Positions 25,951 through 38,700 of a stretch of DNA of 64,000 nt are shown here, one piece after another. The notes beneath the pieces were generated by a model. That model did no database searches. It had not been told where the DNA came from and worked only from the letters and a program-made list of their open reading frames with translations. Within the stretch, counting starts at the first letter, position 1. Each line of letters begins with the position of its first letter. This DNA is from RU20A sp042610495 (GTDB lineage: Bacteria > Pseudomonadota > Alphaproteobacteria > Rhizobiales > Rhizobiaceae), in assembly GCF_042610495.1 (NCBI RefSeq), contig NZ_JBHGAP010000004.1, positions 124,001 to 188,000 of the forward strand. The letters run 5' to 3'. Position numbers and translations under genes: made by a program.

Positions 25951-26569
25951 GCCACACAGCCTCATGCGTCATCTGCCGCCGGTCGTCTTGCGGGCAGGGC
26001 AGTCTCAAGCAATGGCACAGGAAAATCCTCGGGTAAGAGGATCCCGGAGGTCGATGAGGACTTGCTCTTTCCATCTCGCATTTGAGTAAAAATCAATTAA
26101 ATTCATTGAATTTCTGTTAAAAAACTTATCGTCTCCAGTCGAAACGTTAACGATCAGGAATCGTGATCGATCTTTTGTTCGAGCTGCTTGTCTGGGGCGG
26201 CCATTTTTATTTCGATCATTTTGGTAAACGCCTGCCCCGTGCGGCAATGCACAACAAGAATGATCGTCGTCTAGGTCATCCGCCGATTTACGGCGTCAAA
26301 ACCTTATGGGATCGGTGTCAACTGGGGATATTAGAGATCGCTGGGGGATGTCGGTGTAACGTCGGTCGGAGAAGGTGGACACACGAAGCGTGCGTTCGAC
26401 CTTGGCGAGCAGACAAGCATCAAAGGCCAGCCGTTTCTAATCATGACATTGCATGCGGTTGACGCCGGCGGCTTCGCCTGCGCGACCGCTCCCACGTGTG
26501 ACGCTTCGGCTTCAGTCGAGGCGTCGTGCCCAAAGATTGCGTCCGCATTCGATTGAGATAGGTGATTTG
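25951..26569 (+). promoter_or_regulatory. Long leader/promoter region of the giant gene
   Basis: This 619-bp stretch holds no convincing gene. An AT-rich block at 26085-26135 contains the 15-bp palindrome AAATTCATTGAATTT (26099-26113). A second inverted repeat, CGATCA (26151-26156) / TGATCG (26164-26169), follows. CTAGG occurs at 26271-26275. A promoter in the AT-rich block would give a 5' leader of more than 400 bases. An AGGTG site (26560-26564) precedes the ATG at 26570. An open frame of 99 codons beginning GTG at 26163 is present but unsupported. Confidence 0.45.
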
Positions 26570-26700
26570 ATGGTCTTCCCGTTCCGCAAGCTCGCTCCGG
26601 CCTCGCTCAATCGCGCGCAGCGGCGCGCTGCCCGCAAGGGCCGTGGCTCTCCGGCCGTTTTCGAGGCGCTGGAGCAGCGACTGCTGCTGAATGCGGATGT
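26570..26700 (+). other. LEPR-XLL-type N-terminal leader of the giant protein
   Basis: Residues 1-43 are rich in Arg/Lys (RKLAPASLNRAQRRAARKGR), then FEALEQRLLLNAD. The LEPR-XLL consensus as I know it is L-E-x-R-x-L-L-x-A-D; here E-Q-R-L-L-L-N-A-D fits apart from P to Q. Absence of a hydrophobic signal core points to recognition by a special export or processing machinery. Confidence 0.7.
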
Positions 26701-29700
26701 GCTGGCGCTCGACCTTGCGGCCGCGACCGGCGACCAGGGCCGCGACATCCTGATCAAGATGACCGACCAGCAGGCAACCCAGCCTGCATCGCAGCGTATC
26801 CAGATCCTCGATCTGAAGACGGGCCAGCTTCTGGCCGATCGCGACCGGCTTTCCGTCAGCTCGCTGGCGCTCAATGTTGGGCGGGGCGACGACCGCGTCA
26901 CGATCGATCGTCCGAGCTTCGGTGCGACGGCGCTTGCCATCAAACTCAACGATACGGGCGGCAAGGACCGGATCACGATCCGCAATGCCGATAACAATCC
27001 CGACGTCAACGGCGAGACGATCGTCACCGGCAATCTGGTGATCACCCAGAAGGGCTTCGATCAGATCGACACGGGCTATGGGCCGGTCGCGGCGCTGATC
27101 GACAGCGTCGTCGGCCTGGTGACCCAGCCGCAGGTGACCAAAAGCTCTGCCAAGGTCACGATCGACCTTACCGCCTTCAACGACAACGTCCTGCTGAAGG
27201 GAACCGCCGACGGCGGCCTGCAGCTCTCGTCCAAGGACGCCAAGTTCGACGCCATCTTCTTCACGATTCCCGCAAGCGAGATCGCCATCAACATGGGGAT
27301 CGGCAACGACAGGCTGGAACTGGCAGACCTTCCGGATCTCAAGGGTACCAGCCTCCTCATCAGCGGCGGCGAAAGCCTTGTGGGTGGCGACGACACCGTG
27401 ACGATCACGGGGTCGGTCCGCACCTCCGGCGGTGCGCTGAAGATTGCGGCCGAAACCGTGCTGATCGGCTCGGCCGTCACGGATGCCGGCGGCGGCAAGG
27501 GCTGGGTGGCCGACCAGGAATATGCAGGCCTGACCGCGACGACGACCGATGGTCGCCGTGTCACCGTCGATGTCACCACGGACAAGGCCGGGCTTGCCCG
27601 TGCGCATCTGGCTGGCGCCATCCAGGGAATTGCCGTTGGCGAGACGCTCACGGTCGCCGATCCCCGCGGGCAGGGCGGTGCGCTGACCATCAAGGTGGTC
27701 GCCAATGCGGGTGCCATCACGCTCGATACGAGCAATTCGGCCGGCAAGGCCGGCGACATCACCATTTCCGGCGCCACGATCGACGGCGGTCCCGGCAACA
27801 GCCTGCGCGCGGTCGGCAAGTCTGGCGCCGATGGCGCGGTCAGCCTCGTCAGCGATGCCGAGGTGGCGACCATCGCAAGCGCGCTGCGTCTGGCGACGCT
27901 GCCTTATGATTCCTACAACATCGCCGCAGGTGTGCGCCTGTCGGGTGTGACGATCGAGGCCGGCGACGTGACGCTGACCTCCGAGGCCATCGATGCCGGC
28001 CTTGGGCTCGACCTCCCGCCCTATATCGAGAATGCCTTCACGCTGCTGCCGGTGGTGCAGGAGCTGCTCAAGGTTTCCGTGCCGGATCTGACGAGCTTCA
28101 AGGGGATCGCGGCCTCGGTGATCCTGCGCAACGCGTCGGCCGAGACGCGCCTGCACAACGACGTGATCGTCGCTTCCGGCAATGTCGAGCTCGGTGCCAA
28201 TGCGGTTGGCAAGACCGAGCTGGAGGCAGCGGCCGGCGCCGCTGCGAAGGGTGCAACAAAGAACCTGCAGGTTGCTGTCGGAATCGGCCGCGCCGGCGCC
28301 AATGCCTATGCGGCTCTCACCGGCCGATCCTCGATCATCGCGGGCGGCTCGGTGAAGCTGACGGCGGAAGGCGATGCCAGCTCCATCAGCTCCGCGACGG
28401 TCAACAACTTCGAGGGGCTTTTCGATCCCGCGACCGGCAAGGCGAACAAGAAGTATGACGGGAAGAATGTCTCGCTCGCCGTTGCCTATGCGGATACGAA
28501 TCTGAAGACCCAGGCCGTGCTTGGCTCCGGCGCCAGCATCACCTCCACCGGCGGTAACGTGAATGTCGCTGCCAAGGGGACGGCGGAAAGTGCCGCCAAT
28601 TCCAGCACGATCTCCTACATCCAGGGCCTGGCGGGCGTTAACCTCAGCCTCAACCTCGACAACTCCGACATCGACACGCGTATCGACGGTGCCATTACCG
28701 CTGCTGGCGGGGTTGGTAGCGGCAAGGGCAGCTTCGACGCCGACAGCAAGGTCGATGCCGCCGCCGACACGATCGAGATGAAGGGCCATGATTTCGTGAC
28801 TGGCGAGCAGGTGGTCTACAAGGCCGCCGGCGACTTCGGCAGCATCCAGGGCGTCATCAAGCCGCTGGGCGGGCTGGAGGACGGCGAGACATACATGGTC
28901 ATCGTCGTCGACAAGGACCATATCCAGCTCGCCAAGACGCCGGCGATCGCGCTCGATGCCAGCAATACGCTTGACGGTTCCGTCCATCGCCTGATCCGCC
29001 CCGAGGCCGTCGACATGACGTTCCGCGGCGTTGATCCCGACACGGACCTCATTCTCCTCGGCGATGATGTCTTCAAGCCCGGCGATTACGTGCGCTACCG
29101 AAATATCCAGGGCAATGCTATCGGCGGTCTGCAGGATTTCGGCGTCTACAGGGTGAAGGAAGTCACCAGCGAAGGCTTCACCCTGGCGGTTAACGACAAG
29201 GTCGTCAACGTCACGCTCAGCGGGGCGGGCAAGCATGGATTCATCCGCCAGTCTGACAACAAGGTTGTTCTCCTCAATGTCGCCGCCGTGGATGCCGGTG
29301 CCGACACCATCCGCCTTTACGACCACGGCCTCACCGACGGCCAGATCGTCAACTATGCGCCGGGCGGCGACGAGGCGATCGGCGGCCTCGAGGCGGCGGC
29401 CGAATACCAGGTCCAGCGGATCGACCAGAACAACTTCCGTCTTCTGAAGGTTGTTCGCGACCAGGCGACGCCGGAGACCTTTACGGTCGGCGGGCCGGTC
29501 GATCTGACCGGAGACGGCGGCGCGTTCAACCATTCCCTGGTCTGGCAGGGGGCTGCGACGACCTTCGATCCGAAGACGGCCGTCGATGCGACGAACCGGA
29601 CGATTGCGATCAGCAACCATGGTTTCAAGACCGGCGACGTGTTCATCTATGCCACCGATGACCGGGTCAACCGGACCGTCGACATGGAAACACTCGACAG

Positions 29701-32700
29701 CAACGGCAATGTCGTGCGCACGACCGCAGAGGCGGGGGATATTCCGATTGCGGGGCTCACCGCCGGCCAGTCCTACTCCGTCGTCGTTGTCGATGCCAAC
29801 CACATCCGACTCGTCGGCCTCGACGTGGACGCCAAGGACGCGTTGCCGATCGATATCTCCAAGGGTCGCGGCAGCGCCCACACGCTGACCAATCAGGACG
29901 AGACGCGCGGCATCGGCATCACCTCGAAGCTCGAAGCTTCCGACAAGGCCGCCAGCAAGCCGAATATCGGCAAGACGCTGTCGAAGATCACCTACAAGGC
30001 CGAGACCAACCCCGCCGTCAACGACATCTCGCCGCTCTTCCTGCTTATCAAGCAGAAGGGCGACAAGAAGATCGACAGCAAGGTCAACAAGGCGACCAAG
30101 AACGCCAAGAACAACGACATCAGCATTGCCGGCGCCCTTTCGCTCACGATCGCCAACCACAGTGCGACGACGCGCGTCGGCGTGACGGCGCGCAACGCGC
30201 TGTCCTCCGGCGCCGACATCAAGATCGACAGTGAGCTTGAGGAAAAATACGCCACGAGTGCGATTGCCAACGTCTCGGCCAAGTCCGATGATGACGGCAA
30301 CACCCGCACGGCCATTGCCGCGGCGCTGAGCTTTGTCGATGCCCGCGCGGTGACGACCGTTGGCGATGGTGTGTCGCTCGATGCCGGCGGCGACATCGCC
30401 GTCACCAGCAAGGTGACCTTCCCGCGCCTGCTCAACCCGACCGATCTCATCAATCTCGATGCTTTGCGCAGCGGCGAGATCAGCGGTCTGCAGGGCCTGC
30501 GCTCCGACCTTCTCGGGGGCACCCGCCTCTTCAACACCTTCGTCACGACCCAGGCAAAGGGCGAGATCAACAAGGACGTTCGCGTCATCGCGGGTAGCTT
30601 CGGTTTCGCCGACGTCCAGTCGCGCGCCGATACGCTGATCGGCTCCGACGTTGCCGTCAACCAGAAGCGCCAGGCGAATGGCGAGACATTCGGCAAGGTG
30701 ATGTTCGACGCCGTCACCGATCTGACGCTGATGTCGATTGCCGGCCAGCTGAAGTTCGCGTCCGGCGATTCCGTTCTGGAGCGTCTTCAGGACAGATCGA
30801 AGTCCAAGGCATCGATTCTGACGGATGGCACGCTGATCAACAGTGGCGGCTCCGATGGCAGCGGCGCCGGGGCGTCCGTGGTCATCGATATCGTTGAGAA
30901 CACCGCCCGGACCATCGTCGGCGCCAGCACCAGGATTGCCGGCAAGGACGTTGCGGTCAGCGCCGACGAAGACCTTTTCCGGCTTGGCATCTCCGCTGCC
31001 GGCGCCAAGAATTCCGATGGCGGCACGTTCGGCCTCGCCGGCTCCGGCCAGGGTCTCGACTATACGTCTTCGGTCCTCGCCCTCGTCTTGCCCGGCAGCA
31101 CCCTGGCACCGACGACGATCACTGCCGACAGCGTCAGCATCGCGGCCAATTCCCATATTCTCAACATCACCATAGCCGGCTCCCTCACCCAGGGCAGCGG
31201 TGGCACCTCCATCGGTGTGTCGGCGGCCGTCAACCTTTTCGACCGGCTGGTGCTGGCCGGTATTGGCGCCATGCCGCTCGACCGGATCGCGCCGCCGCCG
31301 CTCAGCGGCGATGCACGCGACCGTGTCGTGGTGCGTGCCGGCAGCGTCGCCGTCAACGCCAAGAGCGATGGCGGCACCTGGAGCTTTGCCGTTGCAGGCA
31401 CGGTCTCGACCCCGCCGAGCGAAGGGGTCAAGACACGCAGCAACCCGTTCCCGCACGTGAACATGCAGCAGCAGTTCGCCAATGGCGGGTCGAACATCAA
31501 CCCGAACTTCCAGGACGGCGCCGGCATCGGCATTTCCGGTGCGGCCGGCTGGAACGAACTCAATGGCCAGACGCTCGCGCTCATCGATGCCGGCACCATC
31601 ACCGCCCAGTCGATCCTCGTGAAGGCCCTTGACGACACCGACCTGATCGCCGTCACGGGTGCGGCCTCGCTCAACCTGCGCGCCACGTCCGAAGGGGCGT
31701 CCAAGACCATGGCGGGCGTTCTGTCGATTGCCGACAGCACCGCGGTGACCCGCGCGCGCGTCTCGAATGCTGCCCTGAAGGCGGACCAGCTCGGTGTCTT
31801 CGCCGAGCGCAGCGGCACTTTCCTGACGGTCTCGATCGGCGTTTCCGCAGACCTTTCGGCGCAGGCGACGACGCTTGGCGCCGCGATTTCGTTCAACCGC
31901 TCCACCGACACGACCGAGGCGCTGCTCCAGGATATCCAGCTGACCCGACTGTCGGCCCTGCCGGTTGGCGGTGCTGTCACGGTCGATGCGAAGAATTCGA
32001 CCGAAGTCATCGCGCTCGGCGGCGGAGCCAGCTTCAGCGGCAAGACCGGCCTTGGCGGCGCGGTCTCCGTCAACATGATGGACAACGGCACCCGTGCGTC
32101 CGTTATCCGCAGCGATCTGACGGCCCGCGGCGACGTGAGCGTCAATGCGCTGCAGGACAATGCGCTGCGCACGGCAACCGTCAGCGCCGGCGTGGGCGGC
32201 TCCAGCGGCGGCGTTGCCGCGGCCTTCCTCGTTTCCGTGAACCTCGTCGGCAGCCAGCAGGCCGGTGCCGCCACCAGCGCCATCATCCTCGACAGCACGG
32301 TCAACACGGCAGGCGCCGTGCGTGTCGCTGCGCGCGACGATAGTGTTCTGCAGTCGGTGGGCGGTGCGCTTGCCCTTAACCTCTCCGGTTCCGGCTTCGG
32401 CGCCGCACTCGGCTGGAACAGCGTCACCGAAACCGTCTCCGCCACCATCCGTACCTCGACCGTCACAGGTGCGTCGGTTGCCGTCAGCGCACGGGCGACC
32501 GAGCAGGACGGTCTCCTCGACGGCCGCATCTCGAGCGCGGCCATCGGTGCGGCTGCCGGCCGTGGTATCGCGGTTGGCCTGTCCGTCGCGGCCAACGAGC
32601 TTTCCGTTTCCTCGAATGCCGTTGCCGATCGCTCGACGATCACGGCCACGGCCGGCGACATCGCCGTTTCCGCTGCCGATACCAGCAGCATCAAGTCCCT

Positions 32701-35700
32701 GACCGGGGCTGCGGCGCTCAGTGCCGGCGGTGCGGCAGTGGGCGCTGCCCTTGCCGTCAACCTGCTCGGCGGCGGCGCGACCGCCACCGTAACGGGCGGC
32801 AGCCTGATTGCCAGCGGCCGTTCCTCGGTGACCGCCGATCTCTCCGGATCGATCACCGGCATCACCATTGGCGGCGCGCTTTCCGGCGGCTCGGCTGCCG
32901 TGGCCGGCTCGATCTCCGTCAACCAGTTGAACGGGGCAGCGCGCGCCCTCGTGCTGTCCGGCGCAACGGTCGATGGCGGCCTCGGTGTTTCCGTCGCAGC
33001 AACGGATCGCAGCCGTGCCATCACCATTGGCGGCGCGATTGCGGCCGGCAATGTCGGCGTGGGCGTCGGCGTCAGCACGGTTCTGACCCAGCGCACCGTC
33101 GAAGCGCGTACGGAAGCGGGCACCACGCTTCATTCCGCCAACGGCGCAATTCAGGTCAGCGCGGACGCAAGCCAGGCGCTCGTCGTCACCGCCGTCGGCG
33201 GCGCTGCCGGATCCAATGTCGGCGTTGCGGCCACCGCTTCGGTCACCACGCTCAACGATACAATTCTCGCGGCCATGGATGGCAAGGCAACCGCCGATCG
33301 CGGCGACGTGGCTGTTGCGGCCAACGCCCGCACGGACCTCATCGGCGTGGCCGGTGCGCTGGCCGGCGGTCAGGTCGGCGTCGGCGTCGGCACGGATGTG
33401 GGCATCCTTTCGCGCAGCGTCGAGGCCCGCATCGGACAGGGTGCCGAGGTCTCTGCTCTCGGCAACATCTCCGTGACCGCCGACGGCAAGCTCGACGTGA
33501 TCTCCGCTAATGGCGCGGGCGCAGGCGGCAGTGTCGCCGTCGTCGTCAATGTCGGCGTCAATCTCGTCAACCTGCAGACGCGTGCGGTTGTCAGCGAGGA
33601 TGCGGATCTCCGGGCCGGGGGGAGCATCGCCGTCACGGCAACCAACGACACCGGCATCGTGCAGGTTGCCGGCAATGTTGCGGGCGGCACGGTCTCCGTC
33701 GGTGCTGCGGCCGGCATCAGCAAGATCAATGTCACCACGAAGGCGCTGGTCAGCGCCCGGGCCGATCTGACCGCCGCCGGAAATGGCGCGGTCAATGCCG
33801 TCTCCGGTCTCGTCGATAGCGGCAAGCGCGCCGTCGCCAACCAGGGCGGCACCGTCACGACCGGCACGGCCGACGTGTCGGGCAACACGTTCACCGTGCC
33901 CGCCATCGACGGCAAGGCGCAGGTGATGGACTTCGCCACGGGCCAGGAGGTCGTCTATCTCGCGACCGGCCAGGCGCTTGGCGGCCTCGTCAGCGGTCAG
34001 CGCTACTTTGTCATCAAGACCGGTGCCAACCAGTTCAGACTCGCTGCATCGCGCGAGGATGCGGATGCCGGCCGCGCGCTTGGCATCGACACCAGCACGG
34101 TTTCGTCGGATGCCCGCCATACGTTCAGCGCGCTGAACGGCGCAGCCGACATGCCGATCGGCTCGGCCCTGCAGGGCACCAACAACGGCAAGACCGACAG
34201 CGATATCGCCGATCGCGGTCGCGGTGCGAATGCCGAAGCCAACGGCCAGACCCGCAAGGTGATCGGCCGTGCGGCCCAGAACGGCATCGTCGTGCGCGCC
34301 CTCTCCGTCAACGACATGATCGGTGTCGGGGGCAGTGCCGGCGGTGGCGGCGTTTCCGTCACGGCGGCCGGCAGCGTGCTGCTGCACCGCATCGATACGG
34401 TCGCGCGCGTCGCCGATGGCGCCAATCTCGCTGCGGCCGGCAGCATCGCCATCGATGCAGAGCGCGACTACCACGCCATCACGGTCGGCGGCGGTATCGC
34501 CGTTGCCGGCATTGTCGCGGTGGCGCCGGCCTTTACGGCGCCCGTCCTCTCCGGCCAGACAATCGCTGAAGCGTTTGGCAGCGGCAGCCTGCTTGCCGGC
34601 GGCAGTGTCGGCGTCACGGCGCACGCCAATACCGACCTTGTCTCGGTGGCGGCGGGCATCGGTGTCGGCAATTCCGCAGCCGTTGCGGCGTCCGTTGCCG
34701 TGGTTGATGTCAAGACCGAAACCCGCGCCTCTGTCGAAGGCAGCCGCACGATCGCCGGCATGGGCAACAACGCGCTCGATGCGGTGCTGGTGGAAGCCAC
34801 CGACACGACCGGCGTTATCCTCGCCAGCGGCTCGCTCGCCGTCGCACCCTCGCTGATCGGTGTCGTCGCCGGTGCCGGTGCCGTCAGCGTCGCGCTGATC
34901 GACAAGACCACCACCGCCACCATTGATGGCGCTTCCATCACCACGCCCGGCGCGGTGACGGTCAATGCCACCAGCGAGGAGGATCTCGTTCTGCTCGCGG
35001 CATCCGGTGCGGCAGCGCTCGGAGCAACGCTTGCCGGCAGTGTCGGCGTCACCATCATCGACAGCGACACCTTCGCCGCCGTGCGCGGCAGTACCGTCAA
35101 TGCCGGTGCGCTCTCCATCGTCGCGAAGGGCGACACGGATGTCTTCACCGTCATTGCAGGCCTCGCCATCGGCGGGACGGCCGGGCTTGGCGCCAGCGTC
35201 GATTTCGGCCGCATCACCGGCACCACCGAGGCCCTGCTCGCCGGTGGCACCGCAACGCTGACGGGCGCACTCTCCGTTCGCGCCGATGGACGCACGCATA
35301 TCGACAGCAATCCCTTCGCGGCTGGTGGTGCGCTTGGCGTCGGTCTCGGCGGTGGCATCAGCATCTGGAGCGTCGGCGATGGCCTCTCCAGCAGCTACGG
35401 CAAGCAGGAAGGGAACAGCAACTACAGCCAGAATGCGCTTTCGGGCGGTGGCGGCGGGACTGTCGATGGCCAGGTCGCGGATATTCTGTCCGGCCTCGAC
35501 GGCTCCATGAACAGTGGCGGCGGTGATGCCGGCAACAGCGGTGTCGATCTGCGGGACCAGGCCTATCAGCGTGCCGGCACCGCCGGTTCAACGGTCAAGG
35601 GTGCCAATCGCGGCACCGTCACCGGCTCGCGCCTTTCGGCCCTCACGGCGACGGAAGCGGCCACCGGCGCCTTTGCCAGCATCACGGACCGCGCCATGGT

Positions 35701-38700
35701 CCAGGCCGGCGGCGTCGTGCTGCGCGCCAGCCAACTGGTCGATGTCGATCAGCGCGCCGGCGGCTTCGGCTTCGGCTTCGGTTATGGCCTTGGTGCCGGC
35801 ATCGCCATTCTCACCACCAACAGCGATACGGCCGTCACGATCGGCGACAGCGTCAAGCTCACCGGCGCCGGTGTCACCGGCAGCAGCCTTCTCGATGTCG
35901 ATGCGATCTCGACCACACGCCTGCGCACCCTCGGCATTGCCGGCGCCGTGGCGGGCTTCGTTGCCCTCGGCGGCTCCGTGGCCAAGGTCTCGACCGACAA
36001 TGACGCGAGCGTTTCGGTCGGCAGCAGCGCGAACATCCGCGACTTCTACGGCGCATCGCTGCGCAGCAGCGTGACCACCGACGTCCAGGTGTCCACCATT
36101 GCCGTTGCGGCCGCCATCTATGGCGGCATCGGCGCTTCGATCGTTGATGTGGACGTCACCTCCGACGCGACCGTCACCATCAGCGACGCTGCCTTCCTGC
36201 GCACCGGCGCGGGCGGTATCGAGGTTCGTGCCGACAGCAATATCGACGTCACGCCGCTTGGCAGTCTGACGCTGGTCGGTCTCGGCATTGGCGGCCTCGG
36301 CATTGCCGGCGCCTTCGCCGACGTCAATGTCGCCGCCAACACCGTCGTGGTGATCGGCCCCACCGCTCGCCTGTCGAGCGACGGGACGGTGAGCGCCAAG
36401 GCGCTTGCGGATACGATCGTCACGCTGATCGGCCGCGCCTCAGCCTTCGGTATCGTCGGTGCGGGTGCCTCCATCGTCGGCGGCCGCATCAGCGGAACCA
36501 CGAGCGTGGAGGTCGGCGCGCAAGCAATCATCGACGCTGCCCGCATCGACCTGCTTGCCGAGAGCTCGGGCGGCATCACCGTCGAGGCCGAGCCGCTGAC
36601 CGGCAAGGTCACCGCGGCCGGCATCGTCGGCATCGCCGTCGTCACGGCGCGCGCCAGCGTCGATCGCCGCACCGGCGTTACGGTTCGCGGCGCGCTGCGC
36701 GCGAGTGGCGCAGGTGCCGGCAGTGCCCCGGCCATCTCCGCCGTTGCCACCACCGGGCTCAACGCCAACGCCAAGGCTGCTGCTGGCGCCTATGGTCTCG
36801 TCGGCGTCTCCGGTTCGGAAGCCTATGCCTATAACACGCAGAGCGCGGACGTCACCGTCGCCGTCAATGCCGTGCCAGGCGATCCGCTGCGGGCCGAGCC
36901 TGTGCGGGCGGACACGGGCGATATCGTCATCCGTGCGAGCAGCCTGAACGGCGCCGTTGCCAGCGCCGGCGGCAACACCGGCGGTCTTGTCGCCATCAGC
37001 GAAGGCAAGGCCACCACCGGCATCGCCAACAGCGCGACCGTCTCCGTCAATGCACCCGTGATCGCCGCGACCGGGAATATCACCATCAACGCCGACTTCC
37101 AGACGGTCACCAATGCCGGATCGGTCGTCGATACCGCCGGCCTCGGTGGCAAGCCAACCGCGATCACCGAGGTTACCGTCTTCGAGACGGCGCGCGTCAA
37201 CCTGGAGCAGAGCCTGTCGGCCGCCTTCGGCAGCATCAACATCACGGCCACGGGCTCGACCGTCGCGTCTGCCAATGGCAGGGCCGATTTCGGCGGCTTT
37301 GCTTCCGACGTTACCGGCCGGGCCAATCTCTTCATCGACACCGCCGTCGAGGTCATCAACAGCGCTGATCTGACCGCCGGCACGATTTCGCTTGCCGCCC
37401 GCCAGCCGACCTATGTCGCGCTCGCGCTGTCCAGCGCCAAGGCCGATGCGGTGGGCGCCAAGCTCACCAGCTTTGCCGACCTCAATGCCCGCGTCGTCGT
37501 GCGCGCGGTCTCGGATGCCAGCGCGACGCTGGCAACGCGCGAACTCTCCATGGCCGCGCTCGCCGCCGCCGGCGCACAGGTCTACGCGAAGGAGAAGACC
37601 GACGCCGCCTTCATCTCCGAAGACGTGACCCGCGAGACCAACAACGTCGATTCCACCCACGAGGTCGTGCTCAACAGCCGCATCACGATCATCCAGCCGG
37701 ACGTACCCTTCGTCCTGCTCGACAAGACCGGCAAGCTGACGACGGCCGGCGGTGTGCAGGCTACCGTGACCGGTGACCGCCTGATCATCGCAGACATCTA
37801 CAATACGCGTGCTTCGGCCGGCCGTATCCGCCTCGAGGCGGCGGGCCTTCAGCGCTACAACCTTGCCGAGAAGATCGGCAAGGACGATACGGTCTCGACC
37901 GTCGGCCGTGTCACCGGCAAGCCGATCGTCAATCTGCGCTCGTCGCTGACCGACATCATCATCCGCAACGAAACCGACAGGCTCCTGTCGATCGGCAACA
38001 TCTATCCGGCCGGCCTCAGCGTGAACGGCATCGATTCCGTCGTCGTCATCGCGGCCGATACATCCGGCTTCTCGCTCGGCGATACGGTCTACGATACCGG
38101 TCCGACGAACATCCGCATCGAGTCGAGGGGCGACGTGGAATTCCGCGGCCGTATCGACAATGCGCGCATCGACGACAAGGATCCCTATTACGGCACGGTG
38201 TCCGTCGCCGGTCTCGGCGGCAACGATCCGGTCTATGCCGGCCGCGTGACGACGGTTGGTGACGCCCGCATCGAAGCGCAGCGCCTCACGGTCGATGCCG
38301 CTTCCATCACGGGTGCAGGCGGCGGTCTCAATCTCCTCGCAGACACCGTCTCGGCGCGGTCCTATCTCGGTGATCTCGACCTGCGCACCTCGGGCACGCT
38401 CACCGTCGAGCGGGCGGCATCCGCACGCGACCTGCGCCTGACGGCCGGCCAGTCTCTGCTCAATGCGGCGAATGGCGAGAGTGCCAGCGGCCGTGCCGTC
38501 GTGCTCAAGGCGCTGTCGGGGGATATCGGCAGCCGCGGGTCTGCATTCCGGTTCGACCAGGCGAGCACCTTCATCTTCAATCCGAATTTCGCAACCGACC
38601 TTCTGCTGGAGCCCGGTGCGGTGCTCGGTACGCTCGTCGCCGAAGCGGGTGGCTCCGCCTACCTGTCGGAAACCAATGGCGGTAGCGTGGTCGAGCGGCT

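Noticed and set aside
26163..26462. Possible 99-residue gene (GTG start) in the leader of the giant gene
   Set aside because: It lacks recognisable features and lies in a region with palindromes. An AGGA precedes it, so I do not exclude it, but the support is too weak.
26453..26569. Upstream extension of the giant protein by 39 residues
   Set aside because: No ribosome binding site at 26453, and the extra residues are Arg/Pro-rich with no conserved pattern. The ATG at 26570 puts the LEPR-XLL motif at the usual distance from the start.
28766..29830. CRISPR-like or simple DNA repeat
   Set aside because: The repeats are at protein level and degenerate; there are no identical repeats with regular spacers.
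26441..35299. Antisense open frame of 2,952 codons opposite the giant gene
   Set aside because: Its sequence is rich in Arg, Gly, Asp and Ala with no recognisable domains. It mirrors the repeated codons of the sense gene; long stop-free antisense frames are expected in high-GC DNA with strong codon bias.
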